In this document: piece by piece, positions 24,601-32,479 of the stretch
Layout: each line of letters begins with the position of its first letter
Position numbering within the stretch: position 1 is the first letter of the stretch
Assembly (NCBI GenBank): GCA_031261785.1
Contig: JAISIZ010000075.1
Span: 1 to 44,452, forward strand
Direction: 5' to 3'
Source of the DNA: Mediterranea sp. (in: CFB group bacteria)
GTDB lineage: Bacteria; Bacteroidota; Bacteroidia; Bacteroidales; Bacteroidaceae
DNA length: 44,452 nucleotides
Made by a program: the position numbers and the translations under genes
Notes under the pieces: generated by a model
The model's input: only the letters and a program-made list of their open reading frames with translations
Told to the model about the DNA's origin: nothing
Databases searched by the model: none

Positions 24601-25229
24601 ATGTCGGTGGCGAGCGTCACGTCGACACGGGCAAGCATGTGCAAGAGCGGTATGGGGGCGTCGGCAATTTGCTTGGTGGAGGTCGAGACGACCACTCCAT
24701 CGCTCTCTCCCCACATCGGCAGCGGGGTGTAGTTGCCCGTGGCGTCGCCCGTGTTCCACCGCCCTCCGTTGGCGGTGAGGTCGACCCGCAAGCGATCGAG
24801 GAAAGCCTCTTTCTCGATCTTGGGAGGGGTGGGCACGGCGGGAATGCCGGCAGTGAGCGCACTGACCTGCTCTGAGGCGTTGGCCAGTATGACGAACTTC
24901 TGCTCCTCGGGCAGTATGTGCGCCTTGATCATGAAGGTGACGGAAGAGTCGTCGCCCCGGGCGGGCTTTCCTTCCGAGTGGTAGGCATAACAGTAGGCCC
25001 CCAAGTCCTCGTCGTACTTGAAGGCCAGCACGTCGACACTCATCACGACATTCTCGTCGCCATCTGTCATCGCACGGGTGACCCGTCCGCCCTTAGGGAT
25101 GGAGACGCTGAATATCACCTCCCGCTCGGCTACCTGGCCGATGGGCTGCCCGGCGAAGTCGTCGCGCACGCAGGCGGTGAGCGAGAGGAGGCACACAGCG
25201 CAGTATGTGATGAATCTCTTAGTGTTCAT
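21648..25229 (-). CDS. Giant fimbrillin-like lipoprotein, copy 1 (probable accessory or tip subunit)
   Basis: 1193 residues. The signal peptide ends in LLSLTAC (Cys20), followed by VRDDF. The mature protein starts with a FimA/Mfa-like strand (EREVIFSVSIPKGGRVTRAM, then SVDVLAFKYD) and continues with repeated beta-sandwich segments. A highly conserved stretch contains RRGKSGNALTLKNHRAYLTE in both copies. The C-terminal region before ENVYPY is the most variable part against the paralogue at 18064-21642. It follows the Mfa2-like gene by 25 bp and is expected to be exported as a lipoprotein and assembled on the fimbria. Large size and C-terminal divergence fit an adhesin at the tip, which is inference. 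Confidence 0.75.
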   Translation of the reverse strand: MNTKRFITYCAVCLLSLTACVRDDFAGQPIGQVAEREVIFSVSIPKGGRVTRAMTDGDENVVMSVDVLAFKYDEDLGAYCYAYHSEGKPARGDDSSVTFMIKAHILPEEQKFVILANASEQVSALTAGIPAVPTPPKIEKEAFLDRLRVDLTANGGRWNTGDATGNYTPLPMWGESDGVVVSTSTKQIADAPIPLLHMLARVDVTLATDIPERTTDVFRLTEVYLYNYIPCGRVVPSSGAYDEKRQRVTKPSVPIYAPIGQPYAPVKGPIRFTEVNADSTAMQRVIYALEAIGVNEREKATCLVIGGRYSASGAFDDAPDTYYRVDLYDKATQTNMDVLRNHLYQILITEVRDSGFDTPDMAFEAQSANLTAEVLQWSDAGMDNIVFDGTSVLGVSADRFKFYRNEDRSEAVEDNILSVYTDYRGTDATYPAGWYVKSVRDIDEDGGIGGEYTDFGDCWLKLRDESGTILGIGRGADDAYVHPSDAKSDLYLTFDALQGDDVEGRTVLITFAAGRLEYAVRVEQSEDYLYDIKTHYVNGDDLTRTPHELRNGGTLNFVSLQGKQPASKTVVLDIYPKTSRVTVLCGTIPNIPEFVGSASGVSLPSVIEPQESGEYRLELNPNPLSTDDEKLHGRASVVTLLLEYDGNVVSRIFILKQIDYGYSVEGLDSLYLMNEDKHLFKVKANVEWQARVTSDPCGILQLHTSRGAANIVEGSNVRFNFNDFTEAYASHAEAFRDYQNESGWTPDKGMAAATVHFFHIDQRGDTIDLGDVVLCASPILIRDNNRRVPARAVDPLNPADLISDAFVVEGGKTSYRWRVSYELTSSPSLTRRGKSGNALTLKNHRAYLTEDDGSTEITLDADGYSDVRLSGTGFRMRFQPLQFPNRQIPGIVARAKLFLEMPGGGFLPVPSAVASVYQDELTPSPRVIWSPGTQYGCLFNGYFDTERAYMLKRWNISPNNQGQLNANRVVCSTLAGPPASENWGDMTYLQMGFGDDNGYYPPVAQIWNLWRGGEACVGLFLLGINNDRVAEQQKRLPDGYTLIYQDVNNTTNTRVNTECAQTLVYRFMMGQYDGAPYAIASPDFRFQTVNFVSTSLTDWPDTAIPLIKNTSNGRALFTVDPTTNIFCLGEEQMFESMPINVTSSTESRWKYFANVVEYITNASDYGHLFCKLLVDDGPLNLWSEEWGENVYPY

Positions 25230-25254
25230 TGTTTTGTCCCTTTCCTTGTCGTTA

Positions 25255-26193
25255 TCATTCCAGTACTTCTTCGGTGGAGATCTCGATCCATCTGTTGATG
25301 TCGACGCTCACGCCCATGCTGGCGTCAAATCGGAAAGCGAGTTGATAATCATGTTGCAGGTCGAACGAGAAGGGTTCGTCGGCTGGCGTATGGCTTTGGG
25401 CGTACGTCGTTCGTATCAATTCGACCAATGAGGATGTGTGTGATGCTTCGGTGGGATAGAGCAGCTTGCCGGTGTCGCTGTCGCGCAGCTCGAGCTGTGG
25501 CGAGCGGTCGTCGCCCAATCGTAACACACGCGTCGTGCCGGTCAGACCGTTCTTTCCGGCAGTCAGCCGTGTGGTGTAAGTGAATGGTTCGCAGGGCGCC
25601 AGGCTATTGTCGAAGTAGTAGGCGCCGTTATCGTCGGTCACGTTGAACGTGCAAGATACGTCGTCGGGAAGTCCCGTGACGGTGATTCGTAGCGTGTTGG
25701 TGTTTTCCGTCATGGGCACGGCCAGCGAGTAGTCGCGGTCGTCGCCCAGCTCCACGTTGAGCAGCCTCCCGTAGAACAAGGGAGGCAGCAGCCCGTCGAC
25801 GACGCGCGACGGGGGGACGACGAGTGAGAACAGCTTGCCGTTCAGCCACTCGTCGCCCGCCCCGTCTTCACGGGTCGCGGGTGGATTGTATCTCACCTCG
25901 TAGGGATGCGTCTGCGAACTCCAGACGATGATGTCGTACATGCCCCGTGGCACGTTCACGTCGATCAGGTATTGCCTTCCCCCCTCCACCTCGTCGAACA
26001 CGTGGACGTAGGCGGGCTTGCCCTGGCTGTCGAAGACATACAGGTTGACCGCCTCGAGCGTTTCCGACGTGCCCATCTGCGTGCTGAAGCCGAAGGAGAC
26101 CTCCGCGATGCCGCTCGGGCAGGTCGATAGGTCTTCGTCGATGCACGAGGCCGTGGCCAGGAGGAGCAAGGAGGAACACAGGACCGTTCTCAT
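25255..26193 (-). CDS. Mfa2/FimB-family fimbrial anchor lipoprotein
   Basis: 312 residues from the ATG at 26193; the longer open frame to 26439 overlaps the major subunit gene and gives a non-protein-like N-terminus, so the internal start is chosen. The signal peptide has lipobox TASC (Cys17), and the mature start CIDEDLSTCP is a hallmark of the Mfa2/FimB family. Later features fit too: VNLYVFDSQGK, a strand pair RGMYDIIVWSS, and TNTLRITVTGLP. In Porphyromonas gingivalis, FimB and Mfa2 anchor the fimbria to the outer membrane and limit its length. It starts 14 bp after the major-subunit stop, in the usual fimbrial order. Confidence 0.8.
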   Translation of the reverse strand: MRTVLCSSLLLLATASCIDEDLSTCPSGIAEVSFGFSTQMGTSETLEAVNLYVFDSQGKPAYVHVFDEVEGGRQYLIDVNVPRGMYDIIVWSSQTHPYEVRYNPPATREDGAGDEWLNGKLFSLVVPPSRVVDGLLPPLFYGRLLNVELGDDRDYSLAVPMTENTNTLRITVTGLPDDVSCTFNVTDDNGAYYFDNSLAPCEPFTYTTRLTAGKNGLTGTTRVLRLGDDRSPQLELRDSDTGKLLYPTEASHTSSLVELIRTTYAQSHTPADEPFSFDLQHDYQLAFRFDASMGVSVDINRWIEISTEEVLE

Positions 26194-26207
26194 CGCCGTG
26201 TCGTCGC

Positions 26208-27632
26208 TTATTCGCCCAGCACGTAGTCGTGCGGCACCACGGTCCAGGGCATGATGTCCATGTCTACGGCGATGTTCGTAGTGGGTTCGAGCATCGTCAT
26301 GTCGGGATCGTCGAGTTCCTCGGTGGGGTTGCCCAATGCCTTGATGGCGGTGATGGTGCACGCGTAGTACTCGTTGCGCAGCGGCTGGTAGCGCACGGGG
26401 GCCTTCTCGTCGTTGTTGAGCCAAAGGTCGTAGTAGCAATAACCGTTCGTGTAGGTGTACACCCGATTATCGCTCGCTCCCTTCACCGCGTCCGACAGTC
26501 CGGGGAGTATGGCGCCGTCGAGGCAGTAGTAGGCCTGTCCGGCGCTGTTCATGATAAGGTAGAACGTACCTACATCGCCCGACCTGTTGTCTTGCAGCTG
26601 GTAGCCCAGGGGTGGGTTGAGCTGCTGTTGGTCGTTGGCGACGTACACGTAGTCGGGTTTGAACCTACCGCGTATGATGAGCCTCGTGAGGGTACCTTTC
26701 AGCAGGATGCCCGGCTCGGAGGTGTTCTCGGCCACGTACGCCTTCGCCAGTTGCGCGAAAGCCGTGCCATTCTGGTTGATGGCCTGGTAACCCGTTCCGG
26801 CAGGTTTCTTCGCCAGGTCGTCCCAATAGTTGCTGTACTTGATGGAGTCGTTGCCCTTCTTTTTGTCGCCAGCCTTCCATCCGGGTTCGTCCCAGTTGGG
26901 GTCGGCGTACTTGGGTGCCGAGCCTTGCAGCAGGAAGGTCTTGTTGTTGAAGTGGTCGACGGCAAACTCGATGTTGCCCACGAAAGTGCCTTCGGGCGTG
27001 CGCCTCTCGAGGTTCTTCCCTTCGGCCACGGTGACCTTGGCGGCCAGGCGTACCAGCTCGACGTCGAATTTGTTATCGGCCGGCAAGTTAGGATCTGTGG
27101 CATCGTCCGTGCTGGGTGTGTAAGTCGCCAACGTTTTCGACTCCAGCTCCTTGCTGCACATCACGAAGGCGTCCTCACCACTGCCCACCATCATCTCCTT
27201 GGTGATGTACTGGGCTTCGGTGGAGAGCGCGGTGGTGTGGAAACCGTCTATCACCTTCTGGATGACCGTCTCGGGCAGGTTGGCGCCCACGAAAATGAAC
27301 TTCAGGCCGCTGGTGGTCTTTATCAGCTTCTTCCCGGTGTACTTGCCGCCGGTGATGTCGAAGTCACTCTGGAGGAACCTCGTGTGCGACAGGTAGACGC
27401 GGTTCGCGCCATAGATGAATACGTCGACCGTGTTGATAGCCGATTCCGACGCAAGTCCCGTCTCTTCTTCCCCGCGTGTCTTGTCGGGTACGGGAAAACT
27501 CAGGCTTAATGCCATGAGGGTAGGATCTCCCTCTTCGATAGTGATGTCAGCCCCATCGTCGTGGGTCTGCGTGCATGCCCCAAAGCCCAGGATAAGACTT
27601 AGGCAGGCGATCTTGAATAATGTTTTCTTCAT
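26208..27632 (-). CDS. Major fimbrial subunit, FimA/Mfa1 type
   Basis: 474 residues. The signal peptide ends LGFGAC (Cys20). The N-terminal domain shows INTVDVFIYGANRVY, GLKFIFVGANLP and other blocks of the P. gingivalis FimA/Mfa1 family. The C-terminus (TNIAVDMDIMPWTVVPHDYVLGE) has the typical 'v.I.v.pW' end of type V fimbrillins. Such precursors are lipidated, exported to the surface, cleaved by a protease in a loop after the first strand, and polymerised by donor-strand exchange. It is the first gene of the fimbrial operon (26208-27632, then Mfa2-like and two giant subunits). The 530-bp region upstream contains candidate -7 boxes. Confidence 0.85.
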   Translation of the reverse strand: MKKTLFKIACLSLILGFGACTQTHDDGADITIEEGDPTLMALSLSFPVPDKTRGEEETGLASESAINTVDVFIYGANRVYLSHTRFLQSDFDITGGKYTGKKLIKTTSGLKFIFVGANLPETVIQKVIDGFHTTALSTEAQYITKEMMVGSGEDAFVMCSKELESKTLATYTPSTDDATDPNLPADNKFDVELVRLAAKVTVAEGKNLERRTPEGTFVGNIEFAVDHFNNKTFLLQGSAPKYADPNWDEPGWKAGDKKKGNDSIKYSNYWDDLAKKPAGTGYQAINQNGTAFAQLAKAYVAENTSEPGILLKGTLTRLIIRGRFKPDYVYVANDQQQLNPPLGYQLQDNRSGDVGTFYLIMNSAGQAYYCLDGAILPGLSDAVKGASDNRVYTYTNGYCYYDLWLNNDEKAPVRYQPLRNEYYACTITAIKALGNPTEELDDPDMTMLEPTTNIAVDMDIMPWTVVPHDYVLGE

Positions 27633-28090
27633 CTCTCGTGTTTTTTAATGATGAATAATGAATAAAAATTAATGAACGGATACGGACAGGCCGGACAAGG
27701 CGATGCCCCGCGCTTGAGGCTACCAAGTGCCGACCGATTCGATGATGTTATATAAATGAGGATTCCCCGTCTCGCTATGGAGGCAAGGGACAAGGATGGC
27801 ATTGCCGCGAGAAGACCCGCCCGGCATTGCCGCGTGAACAGTAAATACAGATATAAGATTCGTAATCAAATCTACCATCTTGTTTATTTCATAAAAGTGT
27901 GCCCTATCTCCCCATAGGCACTAATACGTTAATTATTCTCTTTCCGGATCATTGTTTTCGATACGCCTATTACGTTATTTCCTTGCTTTAGAGAGTACAA
28001 TAAGTGATATCTATCTACGCCGGTTTTTCGACGCAAAACTAAATATAAGCCCGCCGAAATAAAAGTTTTTAGCTCACTTTTAATGTTTAT
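27633..28090. other. Fimbrial upstream region, gene-free, with candidate promoter boxes
   Basis: No supported gene. On the minus strand TAGATTTG (27867-27874) and TAGTTTTG (28034-28041) fit the -7 consensus TAnnTTTG and would give leaders of about 230 or 400 nt for the fimbrillin gene; neither has a good -33 box. The 12-mer GGCATTGCCGCG occurs twice, at 27798 and 27823. A 60-codon frame at 27929-28111 has no recognisable features and is not called. Confidence 0.4.
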
Positions 28091-28098
28091 TAATGAAA

Positions 28099-28124
28099 GA
28101 GGGCGTGCCATACGGCACGCCCTT
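28099..28124 (-). terminator. Rho-independent-type hairpin after rubrerythrin
   Basis: GGGCGTGCC (28101-28109) and GGCACGCCC (28114-28122) form a perfect 9-bp stem with a 4-base loop. It is 42 bp past the rubrerythrin stop codon on the minus strand and is followed in that direction by a T-containing stretch (CTCTTTCATT). Confidence 0.65.
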
Positions 28125-28165
28125 CCTTACCTTAAAATAAAACTAAGCTATTTACCTATTGAAAA

Positions 28166-28744
28166 TTAATAGTTCTCTTTCTTCACTTCGAAATAGGCTT
28201 GCGGATGCAGGCAGGCGGGGCAAACCTCGGGAGCTTCCTTGCCTATGCTGATGAATCCACAGTTGCGGCATTGCCATACCACTTCGCCCTCTTTGGCGAA
28301 CACGTTCATCTTCTCGATGTTGTTCACGAAGGCGAGATAGCGCTCCTCGTGCCCCTTCTCGGCCACGCAAATGTTGCGGTACATGGCGGCAATCATGGGG
28401 AATCCCTCGGCATCGGCCACGTCGGCGAAGTGCGGATAGAGTTCTGTCCACTCCTCGTTCTCGCCGGCGGCGGCGGCGCGTAGGTTCTCCAAAGTGTTTC
28501 CGATAACACCGGCGGGGTAGCTGGCGGTAATCTCCACCATGCCTCCCTCCAAGAATTTGAACATGCGCTTGGCGTGCTCCTTCTCCTGGTCGGCGGTTTC
28601 TTCAAAGATAGCAGCGATTTGTTCGTAGCCTTCTTTCTTGGCTGCGCTGGCGAAATAGGTGTAGCGCATCCTGGCTTGTGATTCACCCGCGAACGAGGTC
28701 AGCAGGTTCTTTTCGGTTTGAGTTCCTTTAATGCTTTTAGTCAT
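28166..28744 (-). CDS. rbr: Rubrerythrin
   Basis: 192 residues. The N-terminal ferritin-like four-helix domain carries the di-iron glutamates in GESQARMRY (Glu21) and EETADQEKEH (around 48-57), with a second ExxH-type set further on (EKGHEERY). The C-terminal rubredoxin domain has Cys159-x2-Cys162 and Cys175-x2-Cys178 (CRNCGF and CPACLHP). Rubrerythrin reduces hydrogen peroxide in the cytoplasm of anaerobes with electrons from NAD(P)H via rubredoxin or reductases. Full family length. It stands alone on the minus strand, with its own promoter box at 28819-28826 and a terminator hairpin at 28099-28124, and is divergent from the SulP gene. Confidence 0.95.
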   Translation of the reverse strand: MTKSIKGTQTEKNLLTSFAGESQARMRYTYFASAAKKEGYEQIAAIFEETADQEKEHAKRMFKFLEGGMVEITASYPAGVIGNTLENLRAAAAGENEEWTELYPHFADVADAEGFPMIAAMYRNICVAEKGHEERYLAFVNNIEKMNVFAKEGEVVWQCRNCGFISIGKEAPEVCPACLHPQAYFEVKKENY

Positions 28745-28818
28745 AATTCCAGTATTATTGTTATTAAAAAATGGATTATCTTGCTATCACGGAACGAACT
28801 ATTCCATAATAAACAACG

Positions 28819-28826
28819 CAAATATA
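28819..28826 (-). promoter_or_regulatory. -7 box (TATATTTG) of rubrerythrin
   Basis: The minus strand reads TATATTTG, an exact TAnnTTTG match, 74 bp before the start codon at 28744. A clear -33 TTTG was not found at 19-21 bp. Confidence 0.5.
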
Positions 28827-28871
28827 TGCAATTTGTTTGGAACCTGCCTCGCTTCTTTGCATCTATTTAAC

Positions 28872-28901
28872 TTTTTATCTACTTTCGCGGCTGTATTTTT
28901 G
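28872..28901 (+). promoter_or_regulatory. Candidate promoter of the SulP gene
   Basis: TATTTTTG at 28894-28901 matches TAnnTTTG. A weak TTTT at 28872-28875 stands in place of the -33 TTTG with an 18-bp spacer. The start codon follows 23 bp after the box. Confidence 0.4.
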
Positions 28902-28924
28902 ATGATCAGGAAAAAGCGCATTGT

Positions 28925-30625
28925 ATGAAGCAATTATTGGCATGCAGGCCCAAGCTGGTGTCCTGCCTGAAGAATTATTCGCGCGAGACGCTGATGGCCG
29001 ACCTCATGGCGGGCGTCATCGTCGGCATCGTAGCCCTGCCGTTGGCCATCGCCTTCGGTATCGCCTCGGGGGTGTCGCCCGAGAAGGGAATCATCACCGC
29101 CATCCTGGCGGGATTCATCATCTCGCTCCTGGGTGGGAGCAAGGTACAGATCGGGGGACCCACGGGAGCGTTCATCATCATCGTCTACGGCATCATCGCC
29201 GAGTACGGCGAGGCCGGGCTGATGGTGGCCACGCTCATGGCCGGAGTGCTTCTCATCGTGCTGGGGGCGTTCAAGCTGGGCGCCGTGGTGAAGTTTATCC
29301 CCTATCCCATCATCGTGGGGTTCACCAGCGGCATCGCCGTCACCATCTTTACCACGCAGGTAGCCGACGCGCTGGGACTGACGTTCGGTAGCGACGCGGT
29401 GCCGGGCGACTTCGTGGGAAAATGGCTGCTCTACTTCCACCACCTCGACACGATCAACCCGTGGAACCTCCTCACCTGCGTCGCCAGCGTCCTGCTCATC
29501 ACGCTCACGCCGAGACTCTCGCGCAAAGTGCCCGGCTCGCTCGTCGCCATCGTGGTGGTGACCGTCGCCGTCTACCTGCTGAAGAACGCGGGAGGCATCG
29601 ACCAGATAGCCACCATCGGCGACCGCTTCAGCATACAGTCCCAACTGCCCGACGCCGCGCTGCCGGCGTTAGGATGGGAGACCATCCGCGAACTCTTCCC
29701 CGCCGCGCTCACCATCGCCGTGCTGGGCGCCATCGAATCGCTGCTGTCGGCCACCGTAGCCGATGGCATGATTGGCGACCGCCACGATTCCAACACCGAG
29801 CTGATGGCGCAGGGAGTCGCCAACCTCGTCGCGCCCCTCTTCGGAGGCATACCCGCCACGGGAGCCATCGCCCGCACCATGACCAACATCAACAACGGTG
29901 GGCGCACGCCCGTGGCCGGGATTGTGCACGCCGCGACGCTCCTGCTCATCCTGCTTTTCCTCATGCCGCTGGCGCGGTATATCCCCATGGCCTGCCTGGC
30001 GGGCGTGCTGATCGTGGTATCGTATAACATGTGTGGCTGGCGGGTGTTCAGGTCGTTGCTCCGAAGTCCGAAATCCGACGTGGCGGTACTGCTCATCACC
30101 TTCTCGCTCACCGTGCTGTTCGACCTCACCGTCGCCATCGAAGTGGGACTTGTCATCGCTTGCGTGCTCTTCATGAAGCGGGTGATGGAAACCACCGACA
30201 TTTCCGTGGTGACCGACGAGATAGATCCGTCGGCCGAAGTGGACATCGCCCTGCGCGACGAGGAGCATCTCGCCATCCCCGAAGGAGTGGAAGTGTACGA
30301 GATCAACGGTCCCTACTTCTTCGGCATCGCCACCAAGTTCGAGGAGACCATGGCTCAGCTGGGCAATCGCCCCCGTGTGCGCGTCATTCGCATGAGGAGG
30401 GTTCCCTTCATCGATTCCACGGGCATACACAACCTCACCACCCTCTGCCAGATGTCGAAGAAGGAGAAGATCGCCGTCATTCTCTCGGGCGTGAAGCCTG
30501 CCGTACGTGCCACGCTGGAGAAATCGGGCTTCTGCGAACTCTTGGGGAAAGAGAATATCTGCCCCAATATCAACGTGGCGCTGGAACGGGCGAAACTGAT
30601 CGCTCGCGCCGAGGGGAAGATATAA
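28925..30625 (+). CDS. SulP-family anion transporter with STAS domain
   Basis: 566 residues. About 10-14 membrane helices fill residues 25-410. They include the SulP signature region (LPLAIAFGIASGVSPEKGI, then GGPTGAFIIIVYGII) and the conserved AIESLLSATVADGM motif. The C-terminal STAS domain (about 445-560) has FIDSTGIHNL with Asp497 and Ser498 at the usual phosphorylation-loop position. SulP proteins move sulfate, bicarbonate or other anions across the inner membrane; the substrate cannot be told from the sequence. Monocistronic: a bidirectional terminator hairpin follows at 30626-30664. Confidence 0.92.
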   Translation: MKQLLACRPKLVSCLKNYSRETLMADLMAGVIVGIVALPLAIAFGIASGVSPEKGIITAILAGFIISLLGGSKVQIGGPTGAFIIIVYGIIAEYGEAGLMVATLMAGVLLIVLGAFKLGAVVKFIPYPIIVGFTSGIAVTIFTTQVADALGLTFGSDAVPGDFVGKWLLYFHHLDTINPWNLLTCVASVLLITLTPRLSRKVPGSLVAIVVVTVAVYLLKNAGGIDQIATIGDRFSIQSQLPDAALPALGWETIRELFPAALTIAVLGAIESLLSATVADGMIGDRHDSNTELMAQGVANLVAPLFGGIPATGAIARTMTNINNGGRTPVAGIVHAATLLLILLFLMPLARYIPMACLAGVLIVVSYNMCGWRVFRSLLRSPKSDVAVLLITFSLTVLFDLTVAIEVGLVIACVLFMKRVMETTDISVVTDEIDPSAEVDIALRDEEHLAIPEGVEVYEINGPYFFGIATKFEETMAQLGNRPRVRVIRMRRVPFIDSTGIHNLTTLCQMSKKEKIAVILSGVKPAVRATLEKSGFCELLGKENICPNINVALERAKLIARAEGKI

Positions 30626-30664
30626 AAAATCAGCCCGGCGCAGAGAGTCACCGGGCTGGATTTT
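30626..30664. terminator. Bidirectional terminator hairpin
   Basis: AGCCCGG (30632-30638) pairs with CCGGGCT (30651-30657). Flanking AAAATC and GATTTT extend the symmetry, giving an A-tract on one side and a T-tract on the other. It sits between the stop codons of the convergent SulP and sigma-factor genes. A second small hairpin (GGAGG-CCTCC) follows at about 30666-30680. The rest up to 30858 shows nothing else. Confidence 0.7.
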
Positions 30665-30858
30665 GGGAGGATCAGCCTCCTCGGTCGTATTAAGAGAGAA
30701 ATTGTTAGCAGCTTGTCGAGCGCTCGTGCGTTAGGGCCAGGTTGATACGTTAAGGGGGTTAGGTTATTTGTTGTTTATTGATATATAGAGAGTTAAAAGT
30801 TATGCATAGAAGCACGATATAAGTCGTGTGCGCTGGCGAGAGAGGTGTCGCGAGGGAG

Positions 30859-31362
30859 TTATCTGAAATCCTTCAGCTCCTCTTGCAGCTTCTGGCGGAT
30901 GAAGAATATCCGGCTCTTCACCGTGCCCAGGGGCAGCTCCAGCTTGTCGGCGATCTCGCGGTATTTGAACCCCGCGATGTGCATACTGAAAGGAATGCGG
31001 TACTCCTCGGCCACGCCGTTGACAATCCGGCGCATCTCTTTCAGGTCGTAAGCGCTGTCGGTACTTTCGTACTCGCCAGTTTGCGGTAGGTTCAGGTGGT
31101 AGAGGTTATCGGTCTGGTCGACAAACGTCTGTTCGCGCATCACCTTACGGTAGTTGTTGATGAAGATGTTGCGCATGATGGTGTACATCCAGCCCTTGAA
31201 GTTGGTGTCGGGAGTGTACTTGTCCTCGTTGTCCAACGCCTTGAGCGACGTTTCTTGCAGCAGGTCGTTAGCCTCTTCATAGTTCGTGGTCAGCTTGTAC
31301 GCGAAGCGGAGCAACTCATCTTGCGCCGCCACCAAATCTTTTCTAAAACTCAAACTTTTCAT
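30859..31362 (-). CDS. ECF-type RNA polymerase sigma factor
   Basis: 167 residues from the ATG at 31362 (MKSLSFRKDL); an upstream ATG at 31392 would add ten residues of poor quality. Region 2 is visible as EANDLLQETSLKAL and FKGWMYTIMRNIFINNYRK. Region 4 is visible as the helix-turn-helix KYREIADKLELPLGTVKSRI. This is the common Bacteroidetes group-4 sigma factor with only regions 2 and 4. No anti-sigma gene is adjacent, so its control is unclear. It is divergent from the acyltransferase genes at 31630. Confidence 0.92.
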   Translation of the reverse strand: MKSLSFRKDLVAAQDELLRFAYKLTTNYEEANDLLQETSLKALDNEDKYTPDTNFKGWMYTIMRNIFINNYRKVMREQTFVDQTDNLYHLNLPQTGEYESTDSAYDLKEMRRIVNGVAEEYRIPFSMHIAGFKYREIADKLELPLGTVKSRIFFIRQKLQEELKDFR

Positions 31363-31595
31363 AAAGGTTCTTTTTTTAATAGTGTGAAACAATCGTTATC
31401 CTTGCTTTGACGATGCAAGTTTACGGCCTTTTCGGCAGGTGGGCGGGGGAAAGGCTGACTAACTTTAGGGTAAAAACTGTCAGAAGGCTGTTTTCGGGTG
31501 GTATTTGATAGTTTTCGGGTGCTGTTTTTTGTCCCTCTCGCACGGTTGGCTTGCTTTTTCGACGGATTTATAGCGATTAATAAGAAAAGAACGCT

Positions 31596-31603
31596 TAATT
31601 TTG
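31596..31603 (+). promoter_or_regulatory. -7 box (TAATTTTG) of the acyltransferase operon
   Basis: TAATTTTG fits TAnnTTTG, 26 bp before the ATG at 31630. I see no good -33 element. The stretch 31363-31595 between the divergent genes shows no gene. Confidence 0.45.
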
Positions 31604-31629
31604 TGCCATCATTGTTTAGAAGAAAGCGG

Positions 31630-32448
31630 ATGACCGATGACACGTTGTTTTTGATCGATGTCGATAGCATACTCCGGGCCAAGGCGCCGAAGCAATACAA
31701 GTATATCCCCCGGTTTGTCGTCTCCTATTTGAAGAAGATCGTTCACCAGGAGGAACTCAATGTATTCCTGGAGGAGTCGAAAGACAAGGTGGGCGTCGAC
31801 TTCCTGGAGGCCTGCATGGCGTTTCTCGACAGCAAGCTCGACGTACGGGGTCTGGAGAACGTACCCACCGACGGGCTGTACACGTTCGTCTCCAACCACC
31901 CACTGGGGGGGCAGGATGGCGTGGCCCTGGGCTACGTGCTGGGACGGCGGTTCGACGGAAAGGTGAAATATTTGGTAAACGACCTGCTGATGAACCTCCG
32001 GGGGCTGGCTCCGCTCTGCATCCCCATCAACAAGACGGGAAAGCAGGCCAAGGATTTCCCCCGGATGGTCGATGCCGGCTTCGCCTCGGACAACCAGCTC
32101 ATCATGTTTCCCGCCGGGCTATGCTCGCGCAAGCAGGACGGAGTGATCCGCGACCTGGACTGGAAGAAGACGTTCGTGGTGAAAAGCGTGCAGACACGGA
32201 GAGACGTGGTGCCGGTGCACTTCGGCGGTCGCAACTCCGATTTTTTCTACCGCCTGGCGAACCTTTGCAAAGCGTTGGGCATTACGTTCAATATCGCCAT
32301 GCTGTACCTGGCCGACGAAATGCTGAAGAACCGCCACAAGACGTTCAGTGTCACCTTCGGAAAGCCCATTCCCTGGCAGACGTTCGACAAGTCGAAGACA
32401 CCTGCCGAGTGGGCGCGGTACGTCAAGGACATCGTATATAAACTGTAA
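31630..32448 (+). CDS. glsA: Lysophospholipid-type O-acyltransferase, GlsA-like (glycine lipid synthesis)
   Basis: 272 residues from the ATG at 31630; the frame opens upstream at 31498, but that stretch lies before the promoter box. Acyltransferase block I is SNHPLGGQD (His90, Asp96), with one residue more than the usual HX4D spacing; block III is FPAGLCSRKQDG. Together with the GNAT-family gene directly downstream, this matches the OlsA/OlsB-like pair GlsA/GlsB that makes glycine lipids in Bacteroides thetaiotaomicron: the N-acyltransferase makes N-acyl-glycine and this enzyme esterifies its 3-hydroxy group. It acts at the inner membrane. The name is by context and motif. Confidence 0.75.
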   Translation: MTDDTLFLIDVDSILRAKAPKQYKYIPRFVVSYLKKIVHQEELNVFLEESKDKVGVDFLEACMAFLDSKLDVRGLENVPTDGLYTFVSNHPLGGQDGVALGYVLGRRFDGKVKYLVNDLLMNLRGLAPLCIPINKTGKQAKDFPRMVDAGFASDNQLIMFPAGLCSRKQDGVIRDLDWKKTFVVKSVQTRRDVVPVHFGGRNSDFFYRLANLCKALGITFNIAMLYLADEMLKNRHKTFSVTFGKPIPWQTFDKSKTPAEWARYVKDIVYKL

Positions 32449-32479
32449 CCCGAATAAAACGAGGTATCAACAAAAGAAT

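Noticed and set aside
27929..28111. A 60-residue minus-strand ORF
   Set aside because: No family, no good start context, and it overlaps the terminator of the rubrerythrin gene.
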